Positions 1 to 7,562 of a stretch of 12,230 nucleotides of DNA are shown in pieces. Origin of the DNA: Ichthyophonus hoferi. Taxonomy: Eukaryota; Opisthokonta; Ichthyosporea; Ichthyophonida; Ichthyophonidae. Both the position numbers and the translations under genes were made by a program. Where the stretch lies: positions 1-12,230 of the forward strand of contig NAOQ01000554.1 of NCBI GenBank assembly GCA_002751075.1, given 5' to 3'. The notes below the pieces were generated by a model. That model was not told where the DNA came from, did not search any database, and worked only from the letters and a program-made list of their open reading frames with translations. Each line of letters starts with the position of its first letter. Position 1 is the stretch's first letter.

Positions 1-3000
1 TCAGCTTCATTTCCATGGGGGAGGGTTTGTGGCCCAATCATCTCTGTCGCATGAGGTAAGTCAACTATATCCCCTTAGAGCTATAGAATATATAGTAGGG
101 GGTTTGTAAATTAGGATAGTGTATATATAGTAATGGGTTTTTTAAGTTGTTATGATCTATGTGATAAGGGGGTTTGTAAATATTATTATAGTATACATAG
201 TAGGGGAGTTTGTAACATTGTAAAATGATAAATTGATTGGGTATTAGTTTTCCATTGTCCATATATGGGGGGGAGGGAGTTATTTGTTTGTTTATTTATA
301 CATATATAATATTCTAATACCAACGTACTACCATTTATATATACCATATATAGTAATAATATATACCAAATATAGTTATCATATATACCGTATATAGTAA
401 TTTATTTTAAAGTAATGATCCTATTAATCCAATCAATTACCTTAATGCTCCACTTTATTTTTACTTTTTTATTCTACCAACCCCTATCTATCTCGCCTTA
501 TAATTTACTATATATATATATGTAATAATATATATATATAAATAGTATATGATTATTGATTATATCTTTAGTTATTGTAATTTTAAGCCTTCAACCATAT
601 CTCTCCCAGGTTTACCTGCGCCAATGGGCCAAGGCCCTGGATTGCCCAATAGTATCAGTGGATTATAGTCTATCCCCGGAATACCCCTATCCGCGTGCAC
701 TCAATGAATGCTATTATATTTATTGCTGGCTATTAGCCAATCATGATATGGTAGGGTGTAATAGAGGTCGCATTATATTGGCTGGCGACTCAGCAGGTGG
801 AAATTTGTGTGTAGGTGAGTTTGTGAACTAAGTATTGATATATGTAATTTACATTGTACTTTGGATAAATGAGGGGGGTTTATATACATATATGGCGGGG
901 TTTCATAAGGTGGTGTGCTTCATATATATTGAAAGCATTATTGAATTGAGTATTGATATTGAGACTTTCATTGAAGCACTACATATGCATATGATAAGTA
1001 TATGCTATTACTGTTACTATCTACCACTACAGTTACTATGCACTGAACTTAATATGGATTGGATTAGCATCCTCTTTGTATATATATTGATTAATTAATT
1101 AATAATTAGTACCCAACTCTTTACTAACATATATAGGTATAGTTCTAATGGAAGAGCGCTAACTTATTAATCAATTAATAGTTAATTGGTACTTAATTGA
1201 TTATTCACATATATAACTACATAATCAAATACATACTGGGCACTATACTGCTAACTGTATTCATAACTCGCACGGTAATTAATGAATCCAATCAGAACAT
1301 CATAGTAATTACCAGTCCCTTACTATAGCCAATCAGGGAGAATGCCTACCACTCATAATAATCAAAACAAGAAACCTTAAAATAAAGAAATATTCTGAAG
1401 GTAATCTCAATAACCATAGTAACCATAGCAATCATGGCTATAATTACACCCTGCCGTGCTTTCGTAACCGGTTATTCACTCCAACCAATCATCAGCGGTG
1501 GCTCTCAAGGCAGCCAATGAGGGAGTGCCACAACCTTTATCGCTAATGCCAATCTATCCTGCCCTCAACCTAAGAAGTGTTGCTTCGCCTGCTCGTCTCT
1601 TGAGTGTTGGAACCCCCCATCTCCCTTTCCTAAATTTTCTCTCATATCTATCATATCTATATACTTGTTACCTGTCCATTTTCTTGTTTTTTCCTTTGTA
1701 TCCCCCTGAAGATAGTATCGCAAATAGTTATTTTGATAAAAATTTGTAAATTTGTAAAATTTTATACCCGCTTAATTTTCATATTTTATTTTATTTATAC
1801 TCATAAATATATTGAATATTCGTTTATATAATGAAAGTTTGTAAATTTTTAAATTTTGTAGCCTCTTAATTTTTATATTTTACCTTATATATTCCCCTAA
1901 ATATATTGAATATTTATTGTCATGAAAATTGTAAATTTTATAACCCCCTAGTTTGCATATTTTCCCTCTAAATTTAGCGATTTTTAAAACAACAAGTTTA
2001 CCTAGACCCCCTCTATATATATCCATTGTAAAGGCAATTGTCGTTACTTTGAACATTTTTTATTGGCTACATAATTTTATAATTTTATCTGTTGATTATT
2101 ACTTTCATTGATACATTCTGGATGTTTTTATATTTACTATTATATATACATATATACTATCCTTTTATCATACAATTGTGCTATCTCACTATTATACTAC
2201 ACCGTTATAGTATTGTATTAGTATACACTATACTATAACACTTATACTATAGCACTATTCTCCTTTTACCTTATCCCTCAGCGACACCATCACACCAATT
2301 AACCAATTAACTAATTAACTAATTAACGAATTAACGACTATGCCTCCTTTCCTTCCTCTCTCTCTAGATGATGGACCCTCTTATTCCCTTTGAAATCCTT
2401 CTCTCCTGTTTGAACGCCTACGTATCTAACAATAAGCATGTAGATGATGACGGTTTCCTTTCACCATGTTTGGCACCGGATGACCTACTAAAAAAGGTAC
2501 CTGCTATATTAGGCAATGCTATCTCTGTTATTATTGGTGTTAATGTTTTTTGCTATGAATAACCTTTTAGGCTACGATAAACTATAATACTTTGTACTAT
2601 TGGGAGATAGGTGAGTCGTGCAATTTATTTTTTTGTATATATATCGTGTTGGTCAATCTAAATTTAATATCCAGTAATTTCTTATTTTAATTTTTAAGGA
2701 TTATTTTAGGTCTTATACTCTATCTTATTGGTGTGACTTACAATTAATTGAGAGTAGCCCAATGTAATTATAATGCTAACTTAACGATGCCTATATTAAG
2801 GAAGTTTTTTATTGCACCAATCAAGGCCAAACAATGTGATAGCTAGCCAACCATATTAAGTCACTATTTTTTCTTTCAGATGATTAGGATACGAATATCT
2901 TTATTTGGAACCATTTTAATATACTATAGATTGACTTTAATCACTTTTTGATTGGTATAAATTAGCCAATTAACGTATTCCTCTCAATATACTATCTAAT

Positions 3001-3938
3001 CATATGATCTATTTAGTTATTTAAACTTGATTTCCTTTCTTATAAATTTGAAATATACACACATTACATACTAATATACATACATATATATTCCCTTTCT
3101 TTAATTTCTCGGCTATCCCCTATCTGTCAAGCCTGGTGTGAGATACCCATACATACATACCTACCTACATACCCTTATACACTCATATACATACATACAT
3201 ACATACGTACATATATACATACATACATACTTACATACTTACATACTTACATACATACATATATACATACGCATCTTTCTCTTTTTACTTTTGTAGTTAT
3301 GCCCTATCTATCTTGGCTGTGCTGAGCTGGATCCTTTATTAGACGACTCAGTCATGTTTGCTAAACGAATCAAATCACTGAATATCAACATGCATTTTAA
3401 GATATTCAAATCCATGCCACATGGTATGTATATGTATATAGGTATATAGGTGTATTGGTATACAAGTATATAGGTATATAGGTATACAAGTATTTCGATA
3501 GATAGGTATATAGGTACATAGGTATACAAGTATATCGGTAGATAGGTTTATAAGTATATAGATATTTATGTATATAGGTGTATATGGATATATATATATA
3601 TATAAGGTCATGTATAGCTGTATGGCGCTATATATTATTGAGTGTAGATAAGCATAGTAGTATTACTACCGGTTGTATACTCGCTCTATAGTCCATGTTT
3701 GTATGTTAACAGGTGTGGGTACCTAGACGTACCTGTGATCTAGAGAGATGTATAGAGAGATATACTAGCATACTATGTTATACTCTATATTACTATCATA
3801 CTTACTATCTTACATACATATACACATATACACATCTACATATATACAGGTTTTCTCGGTTTTACCGGTAGTAACGTCCTATGTACCCAAGCAGCAGAAT
3901 ACCTATTAGAGTGGTTGAAGATAATAGTAAAGAATTAA
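1..3938 (+). CDS. LIPE: Hormone-sensitive lipase, C-terminal catalytic half (six exons, 5' end outside window)
   Basis: Exons are 5-55 (may begin further left), 610-814, 1496-1605, 2368-2496, 3297-3423 and 3850-3938. Introns are GT-AG and the phases agree (0, 1, 0, 0, 1), giving 236 residues and a TAA stop. Counting from position 5, the alpha/beta-hydrolase parts appear in order: HGGGF oxyanion hole (residues 4-8), DYSLSPE, GDSAGG with nucleophile Ser at about 78, YPAL, SPARLLS-MMDPLIP, Asp at about 177 in LDPLLDD, and His at about 207 in MPHGF. This order and spacing are those of animal HSL, a cytosolic and lipid-droplet enzyme that hydrolyses diacylglycerol, cholesteryl and retinyl esters. 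The loop after LLSCLNAYV is only about a dozen residues, where mammalian HSL carries a long PKA-regulated insert. The HSL N-terminal domain would lie upstream. A bacterial-type or AADAC-like lipase is less likely, because RLLSxMDPLxP and FLSPxLAPDxLLK are HSL-specific in my recollection. Confidence 0.9.
5..55 (+). CDS. LIPE: LIPE exon with oxyanion-hole HGGGF
   Basis: The exon reads LHFHGGGFVAQSSLSHE and then the strong donor GTAAGT at 56-61. The left edge is uncertain: TCAG at 1-4 could be the intron acceptor or in-frame coding (CAG, Gln). HGGGF supplies the backbone amides that stabilise the tetrahedral intermediate in the HSL family. The human gene has a very similar HFHGGGFVAQTS stretch, recalled from memory. 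Confidence 0.85.
92..225. repeat. ~35-bp degenerate tandem repeat, four copies
   Basis: The core (a)gtagggggtttgtaa recurs at about 94, 129, 163 and 199, so the spacing is 34-36 bp. The copies have diverged by substitution and small indels. The period near 36 bp keeps one minus-strand frame open and produces a spurious 12-residue peptide repeat. Confidence 0.75.
340..405. repeat. ~21-bp tandem repeat, three copies
   Basis: Three successive units of the form atatacc(a/g)(a/t)atatagtaat are visible at about 340, 361 and 381. The array lies inside the LIPE intron. Confidence 0.65.
610..814 (+). CDS. LIPE: LIPE exon with nucleophile GDSAGG
   Basis: This exon is 205 bp, enters in phase 0 after ctctcccag and leaves in phase 1 at the donor GTGAGT (815-820). 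It encodes VYLRQWAKALDCPIVSVDY, then SLSPEYPYPRALNECYYIYC, then RIILAGDSAGGNLCV. The catalytic Ser codon is TCA at 790-792. An ATG at 556 lies in the preceding intron and is not the start; the upstream exon joins SHE to VYLRQW. Confidence 0.92.
815..1495 (+). other. LIPE intron of 681 bp
   Basis: The donor is GTGAGT and the acceptor is atcag at 1495. The intron is AT-rich and contains several CCAATCA words (near 1288, 1329 and 1485). An open frame at 835-1098 has no recognisable motif and no similarity to the flanking exons, so I treat it as chance. Confidence 0.8.
1496..1605 (+). CDS. LIPE: LIPE exon, helix and YPAL segment
   Basis: The exon is 110 bp. Its first two bases complete an Ala codon with G814, giving NLCVAVALKAANEGV, and it ends at ASPARLLS. 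The donor is the weak GTTGGA at 1606. It is chosen because only this phase-0 join produces RLLS-MMDPLIP with the next exon, matching the family pattern. The frame stays open to 1749, but the residues after RLLSVG do not resemble HSL. Confidence 0.85.
1751..1985. repeat. ~88-bp minisatellite, about 2.6 copies
   Basis: The unit starts with ttgtaaattttataaccc-like sequence at about 1751, 1838 and 1928 (spacing 87 and 90 bp). It continues through a taatttt-catatttt block and an aaatatattgaatatt block in the first two copies. The third copy stops after the catatttt block. Confidence 0.75.
2298..2338. repeat. AATTAACn short tandem repeat
   Basis: About five head-to-tail units of aattaac plus one or two bases (cc, t, t, g, g) lie just upstream of the pyrimidine tract of the 2367 acceptor. 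The repeat is short and slightly diverged. Confidence 0.75.
2368..2496 (+). CDS. LIPE: LIPE exon MMDPLIP to APDDLLKK, no regulatory insert
   Basis: The exon is 129 bp, phase 0 at both ends, with donor GTACCT at 2497. It encodes MMDPLIPFEILLSCLNAYV, then a short acidic linker (SNNKHVDDDG), then FLSPCLAPDDLLKK. In mammalian HSL a long regulatory module with the PKA and AMPK sites sits between these two conserved blocks. Here they lie on one short continuous exon, so the module is truly absent from this transcript region. Confidence 0.9.
2497..3296 (+). other. LIPE intron of 800 bp with ACAT microsatellite
   Basis: The donor is GTACCT and the acceptor is ttttgtag at 3296. Apart from the CATA/ACAT array near its 3' end the sequence is AT-rich without recognisable features. 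I see no further exon in it. Confidence 0.8.
3145..3272. repeat. Imperfect (ACAT)n microsatellite
   Basis: This is a long run of catacata-type tetranucleotides with interspersed acct, actt and atat variants, ending about 25 bp before the acceptor at 3296. Confidence 0.9.
3297..3423 (+). CDS. LIPE: LIPE exon with catalytic Asp and His
   Basis: The exon is 127 bp, entering in phase 0 and leaving in phase 1 at the donor GTATGT (3424). It encodes LCPIYLGCAELDPLLDDSVM through FKIFKSMPHG. The acid residue is the GAT at 3330-3332 (LDPLLDD) and the catalytic His is the CAT at 3420-3422, so two of the three triad residues sit on this exon. Confidence 0.92.
3424..3605. repeat. GGTATACAAG/ATAGGTAT minisatellite at the 5' end of an intron
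   Basis: The array starts at the exon donor itself and continues as variants of ggtatacaagtat and ataggtat, with longer units beginning at 3457, 3481 and 3521 (24 and 40 bp apart). It ends in a (TA)n run near 3590-3603. Open frames across it on the minus strand are low-complexity (YIPIY-type) and are not genes. Confidence 0.8.
3850..3938 (+). CDS. LIPE: LIPE terminal exon and stop
   Basis: The exon is 89 bp after the acceptor acatatatacag. It completes the Gly codon of PHG, reads FLGFTGSNVLCTQAAEYLLE and ends WLKIIVKN with TAA at 3936-3938. The QAAE helix matches the end of the HSL fold. The protein ends soon after it, without the extended tail of mammalian HSL. Confidence 0.9.
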
Positions 3939-4340
3939 CGTTAACCGGATATATGCATATGTATATGTATATGTACATGCCTATGCCATACAACTAATGG
4001 CTTAGTTATGTGAGAATGTAATAATTTCATGTATGTATATGATGTATAGGTTATTACCACCTTTAATTAGTGCTAATTAACGATCTCGTCTGAGGTATGA
4101 CGTAATTATGAGATCGCCTGTGCTATGTAGTATGTACATACATACCTACATAATATACACTTTATTTTCTGCCATTCGTATAGTAGAATATATATATATA
4201 TATATGAAAATTATTACTATTCAATCAATTTTAATTTTAATATCCTCCAATACACATACTTGAATAAATTATATTTCTTGGACACCAGCGCAGATTGGCT
4301 AAAAACAAGTAAACCTTTAAAACCAATGCTAGAAAAATGA
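3939..4340. other. Region between convergent LIPE and KCTD genes
   Basis: The sequence is AT-rich with short microsatellites (atgtat runs near 3950-3975, (TA)n at 4189-4204). The first plausible poly(A) signal for LIPE lies at 4263. I see no gene here. Confidence 0.7.
4263..4268 (+). terminator. Candidate LIPE poly(A) signal AATAAA
   Basis: A canonical AATAAA lies about 325 bp after the LIPE stop. AATAAA is common in AT-rich DNA, so the assignment rests on position only. Confidence 0.4.
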
Positions 4341-4640
4341 TTATTTTATTATTTTATTATTTCTTTATATAACTATAAGCATTTAATACTATTAATATCT
4401 ACTATTAATTATGTAGTTTGGAAAAATAGTTGATGTAATCTAAACCAAACAATCATGGGATATCTCGAGTTGGTTAAAAATGCTATTCAAAAATAATCGA
4501 TCAAGATTAAGCCAGTCAATGGCAGCGATCCTGCACCTATATATATATTAACCCACTTAGATATTATTTTTTAAGTCCAGATAACTAGATGCTTAGGAAT
4601 CCTTTCTAAGAAACATATCTAAGAAAAATGCAGCAGCTTT
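4340..4640 (-). repeat. Duplicated 3' flank, unit X
   Basis: This stretch aligns by eye to 5730-5970. Shared blocks are atttcttata-acataagcatttaata, gtagt(t/c)tggaaaaata, ccagtcaatggcagcgatcc, aacccacttagat and ccagataactanatgcttagg. It covers the end and 3' flank of the first KCTD-like gene. A short inverted repeat, GCAG-CGATC-CTGC, sits in its best conserved part. Confidence 0.75.
4345..4350 (-). terminator. Candidate poly(A) signal for KCTD copy 1
   Basis: TTTATT on the + strand (AATAAA on the - strand) lies about 245 bp after the stop of the first KCTD-like gene; a second one follows at 4353-4358. Positional evidence only. Confidence 0.3.
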
Positions 4641-5114
4641 TTTTAATGACCCTGGTTCATAGAGATTATATAATGCTACAAGGACTGTAATTTTGAACCA
4701 GAATTCTAAACCAGAATCTGGTGGAGGGACATCTCTCTTTGGTAAAGTTATCTCCTCGAAGAAATTATGTTTGTTTAACGCGTTGTCAAAGGGCCACGTA
4801 AACTCTATCCTATATAAGCCGTAGAATAGTGCCTCATCAATTAAAGCTTTATATTCTGGCAACGAAAGAGTTTCTCGGTTGGGTACGCCTCTCATAAAAT
4901 TAAGATGTCAAAAAAAAGTTGGATCTCGGTCAACGAAAATAGAACCATCTTCTAAGTAATTAATTTTCTTGCTGTCTTGAAGCAGATTGCAGAAATAACC
5001 GCTCCTGGAGAGAGTCTTAATAGTTGAGTAAAATAAGGTGCCTCCCACACTAAGCTTAATAATGCCCTCTGGGTTAGAATAATTCATTCTTTTTTTATTT
5101 GTTTCTATTTCCAT
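4593..5114 (-). pseudogene. KCTD-like BTB/T1 protein, copy 1, with in-frame TGA
   Basis: One reading frame of 174 codons runs from ATG 5114 to TAA 4593, interrupted by one TGA at 4908-4910. Residues 1-68 carry the start of a BTB/T1 domain: IIKLSVGGTLFYSTIKTLSR, NYLEDGSIFVDRDPTFF. After the TGA the same frame continues HLNFMRG and then YKALIDEALFYGLYRI, the usual end of a KCTD BTB domain (EAEFYGL), followed by about 70 less familiar residues. KCTD proteins form oligomeric adaptors, often for Cullin-3 ligases or receptors. Copy 2 has CAA plus three extra bases where this copy has TGA, so a substitution and a 3-bp loss explain the difference. The copy is probably a recent pseudogene. Read-through or a sequencing error cannot be excluded, because the rest of the frame is open. 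No intron is seen. Confidence 0.75.
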
Positions 5115-5395
5115 CTATTCTTTCTGTTCCGATTATTCTTTTCCCTTTGATGTGTCAAATATTTTGCAAGTTTTAAAAATACAAATAAGAATTATATTAA
5201 TACACAATTGTGAAGTCAAAGAGATTAACAATAGAATCGTAAAATGATGGACCCAAATTAGGGGTTAAAAACCATTTAAATATGGGCACAGTGTCTCAGA
5301 TTGATTGGCAGATCGAGATAATGAGATCACATGACACTACAAACGTCAACACAATGCTTGATTTATAATTTAGACTGAACTAATGAGTCTCGTTA
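5115..5395 (-). repeat. Duplicated 5' flank, unit X
   Basis: The stretch aligns to 7563-7970. Shared blocks include ttttgnaagttttaaaaa, gtcaagtcaaagag-like sequence, atcgtnaaatgatg-nncccaaat, gtgtctcaga-tgattggcag and acnaacgtcaacacaa. It lies directly upstream of KCTD copy 1 and is probably its promoter and 5' leader. Confidence 0.8.
5302..5308 (-). promoter_or_regulatory. Conserved CCAAT box upstream of KCTD copy 1
   Basis: CCAATCA on the minus strand lies about 190 bp before the ATG at 5114, inside a block (ctgccaatca-tctgagaca) also kept in front of copy 2. CCAAT(C/G) is the NF-Y consensus. Because this word is frequent throughout the window, conservation between copies is the main support. 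Confidence 0.4.
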
Positions 5396-5729
5396 CAATG
5401 ACATCTCCAGATAAACAAAGTATTGGAAACTGAACTACTATAAGTGTTTGTAGATCCTACTTAGAACGTAAACCCCTGAGTATAAATTAATATTGTAAAG
5501 TCAGCTTTATTTCTGACTGGACGAATTTATTATTTCCACCAATGGTAGAGCAACTTGCAGTTGTCATATTATAACATATATATGTAATTATTATACAAGA
5601 AGCACTAAGTAATATTTTAAAGCACATGCTATACAGTCCATTTTTTTAAGAAAAAACTGGGATTCACACCTACCAATCAGAACAAAAATTGTAATTCTAA
5701 AACAACAAACCATACTAAAACTGGGATAT
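5396..5729. other. Spacer between KCTD units
   Basis: AT-rich sequence without an open frame or repeat that I can recognise. It contains one CCAATCA near 5693. Confidence 0.6.
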
Positions 5730-5970
5730 TTAATTAATTTAAGTATTTCTTTATACAACGATAAGCATTTAATATTATTTGCAATTATATATGTAGTCTG
5801 GAAAAATAATTAGTACAATCAATTGGTGCTAAATGCCAATCCGAGGTGATCGATCTAAATTGAACCAGTCAATTGCAGCGATCCTGCAACTATATAAACC
5901 CACTTTAGATCTTATGTTTTCCAGATAACTATATGCTTAGGTATCCTGCCTGAGACAAGTACAACAGCTT
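5730..5970 (-). repeat. Duplicated 3' flank, unit Y (separated from its gene)
   Basis: This is the counterpart of 4340-4640. It keeps the gcagcgatcctgca block, the aacccactttagat block and ccagataactatatgcttagg. Near its right end it also shows a remnant matching the last codons of copy 1 (AAAGCTG(C/T)TG). The BTB part of the same unit lies more than 1 kb to the right, so the unit appears split. Confidence 0.7.
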
Positions 5971-5983
5971 TTACCAATAACTC

Positions 5984-5992
5984 TACAGTTTT
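5984..5992. repeat. Left 9-bp direct repeat (candidate target-site duplication)
   Basis: TACAGTTTT occurs here and again at 7045-7053, the two places where similarity to unit X is lost. This is what a target-site duplication would look like. A chance match of this size within two short windows is possible at the percent level. Confidence 0.4.
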
Positions 5993-7044
5993 GCAACCAC
6001 TAAGGGGAGCTTCAGCAGTCCATACTTGTCTTGGGGAAGCTGGGTTCCTAGCCCTCAATACCACAGTCGTCAAAAATTGGCATTATAAACATCTGTTAGA
6101 ACCAAGTTCTTCACCACGCTTAGATTATCCGTTGTTATTTTCATCACATTTCTTACGTTCGGCTATAGTTACATATTAAAGTAAATAGTAAGTTGTTTTC
6201 CAAAGAAATTGGTCTGATATAGTGGTTAGGTATTTTCATATACTATAAACAAAGCAGAACTTTACCTATTGGTGTATCACCATTATAAATATGTAGTAAG
6301 TTCTCACAGCAATAGCAAAGTTAATATTACAGTTTTCATCAATATATGTCAAGCCTTCTCCGGAAATTCATTGATTTGTCTAATGATTCACTTATATTAC
6401 GTCTACTGATTTTCAAATGGTAGAAATATATGAACCAAATATTTTACTACAAGTTCAACTAGTCAAGTCTGGTACAGTCAAACCATACGAAGAAGCATGC
6501 ATAATGCCTATGTACAATCACAGTGGTTTAGATCGTAGTTATTGTCTACCAGGCAAGTGGCAAGATAAAAGGTTTATACATCTCTGAACTCAAATCAATT
6601 GTATGCGTTAAAAGCAGAACTCAAAGGCTTTAGCTAGTCCCTTACATATTGATAACTGTCTACATCAACTAGAAGAAGACAGAAACACTACATAGCAAAT
6701 AGAATTCAGTACAACAGATACTATTTCATTTCCAATACTATCTTTATCTCATGTATAACAGAACCTGTACTAGATCATCTGGAAATCTCATTGGATACCA
6801 GCCAACACCTGGCTGCCTAACTAACTATTTTTTGCTAGTTTAGCAACCTTATGGACCTACCCCTTAACTTCGGCCAACTTGCTTAATAATAAAGCTATAT
6901 GTTAGCATATTTGTTTTCTGTGTGGCCAACACGTGATTTTTATATATAGGTGATCCAAAAAATAAGTGCTGTGTTTTAAAGCTATAAAAAGATGCTCTCT
7001 GAGACAGGTATGTACGTTTTATTACGTTGTGATAATAACGGCTA
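5993..7044. mobile_element. Candidate ~1.05 kb insertion of unknown family
   Basis: The segment has no counterpart in unit X and separates the 3' flank of unit Y from its gene. It is bounded by the direct repeat TACAGTTTT. I see no terminal inverted repeats, and no LTR, reverse-transcriptase or transposase motif. It holds small + strand open frames, for example 6417-6587 (56 codons, starting MVEIYEPNILLQVQLVKSG) and a frame ending at 6179, which I do not recognise. It could be a small non-autonomous element, a filler insertion, or old unique sequence kept in Y and lost from X. Confidence 0.35.
7018..7023 (-). terminator. Possible poly(A) signal after KCTD copy 2
   Basis: AATAAA on the minus strand lies about 35 bp beyond the last open codon of copy 2. 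It falls inside the candidate insertion, so it would be a borrowed signal if used. Confidence 0.3.
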
Positions 7045-7053
7045 TACAGTTTT
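7045..7053. repeat. Right 9-bp direct repeat (candidate target-site duplication)
   Basis: Second TACAGTTTT, partner of 5984-5992. On the minus strand it follows the stop of the 7058 frame by a few bases. Confidence 0.4.
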
Positions 7054-7057
7054 CATT

Positions 7058-7562
7058 CTAAATCTCTACTTGTAATGGTAGGCTGTCGCCGTCAATACAG
7101 GCGAGGTAGATAAATTCTACACCTGCCGTAATTGATAATAATGTTAAACAAGAAAATGGCACAACTGTCGATGGTGAAACTGTTACCCGGTTACTAAGGT
7201 CGTTTACCTTGTTGTCAAATTCTTTAAATCCCGAAGTTCCTGTACTGGTCCCATAAGCCGTAGAACTCCATCTCATTCTTTATGCTAATTTTTTCTACAA
7301 CTTTAAAGGAGACTGGTTGGCTATATTCACGTTCATATCTCAAATAGTTGAGAACATGTTGAAAAAAAGTTGGATCTCTGTCAATAAAAATAGAGCCATC
7401 TTCTAAGTAATTAATATCCTGGCTTTTAGAAAACAGAGCAGAGAAATATGAGTACTCGGCCTTCTTGCGGGTGAGGGTGTTAATAGTTGTGTAGAATATG
7501 GTGCCACCTACATTGAGCTTAATAACGTCCTTCCTGTTAGAAATTCTTATGTTTCTTTCCAT
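7058..7562 (-). pseudogene. KCTD-like BTB/T1 protein, copy 2, frameshifted C-terminus
   Basis: The start is taken as ATG 7562 (MERNIRISN), which aligns with the start of copy 1; the same frame is open to an ATG at 7598. The frame gives a complete BTB/T1 domain: VIKLNVGGTIFYTTINTLTR, NYLEDGSIFIDRDPTFF, QHVLNYLRYE and MEFYGL, then stops at 7224. The region homologous to the C-terminal part of copy 1 (FDNKVNDLS against FDNALNKHN, then an ITAGVEF-type stretch against ITVLVAL) is open in another frame to 7058. Between FYGL and FDN there are 34 bases here and 24 in copy 1, a net frameshift. The predicted product is therefore a 112-residue BTB-only protein, which could still fold and oligomerise. 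Whether it is functional or decaying is open. Identity between the copies in the BTB domain is roughly 60% by eye. Confidence 0.7.

Larger units (their letters stand above)
56..609 (+). other. LIPE intron of 554 bp with two small tandem repeats
   Basis: The donor is GTAAGT at 56 and the acceptor is ctctcccag ending at 609. The intron holds the two degenerate tandem arrays listed separately and a (TA)n tract near 509-540. A long minus-strand open frame across 65-262 is explained by the repeat array and has no recognisable domain. Confidence 0.8.
1606..2367 (+). other. LIPE intron of 762 bp with minisatellite
   Basis: The intron begins with the weak donor GTTGGA and ends in a strong pyrimidine tract before tctctag (2366-2367 = AG). 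It holds an ~88-bp tandem repeat (1751-1985), tactat-rich sequence near 2140-2265, and a short AATTAAC array near 2298-2338. Confidence 0.75.

Noticed and set aside
556-831. Stand-alone gene starting at ATG 556
   Set aside because: The frame is the lipase exon; the ATG and the first 18 codons lie in the intron before the acceptor at 609, and the upstream exon joins in phase.
835-1098. Open frame of 87 codons in the LIPE intron
   Set aside because: It lies between well-supported splice sites, has no domain motif and is composed of AT-rich chance codons.
3145-3272. CRISPR-like or regulatory array
   Set aside because: The repeats are tetranucleotide microsatellite units without spacers, in animal-type DNA.
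3308-3611. Two minus-strand frames rich in Tyr and Ile
   Set aside because: They are translations of the GTATATAG minisatellite and the antisense of a lipase exon.
5993-6200. Additional KCTD C-terminal fragment on the minus strand
   Set aside because: A loose resemblance (LKLPLVVAKL against FKITVLVAL) was seen, but it is short, frames are inconsistent and the stretch fits better as the start of unrelated inserted sequence.
6417-6587. Small + strand gene MVEIYEPNILLQVQLVKSG...
   Set aside because: It has 56 codons, no recognisable domain and no splice context; kept only as a note within the candidate insertion.
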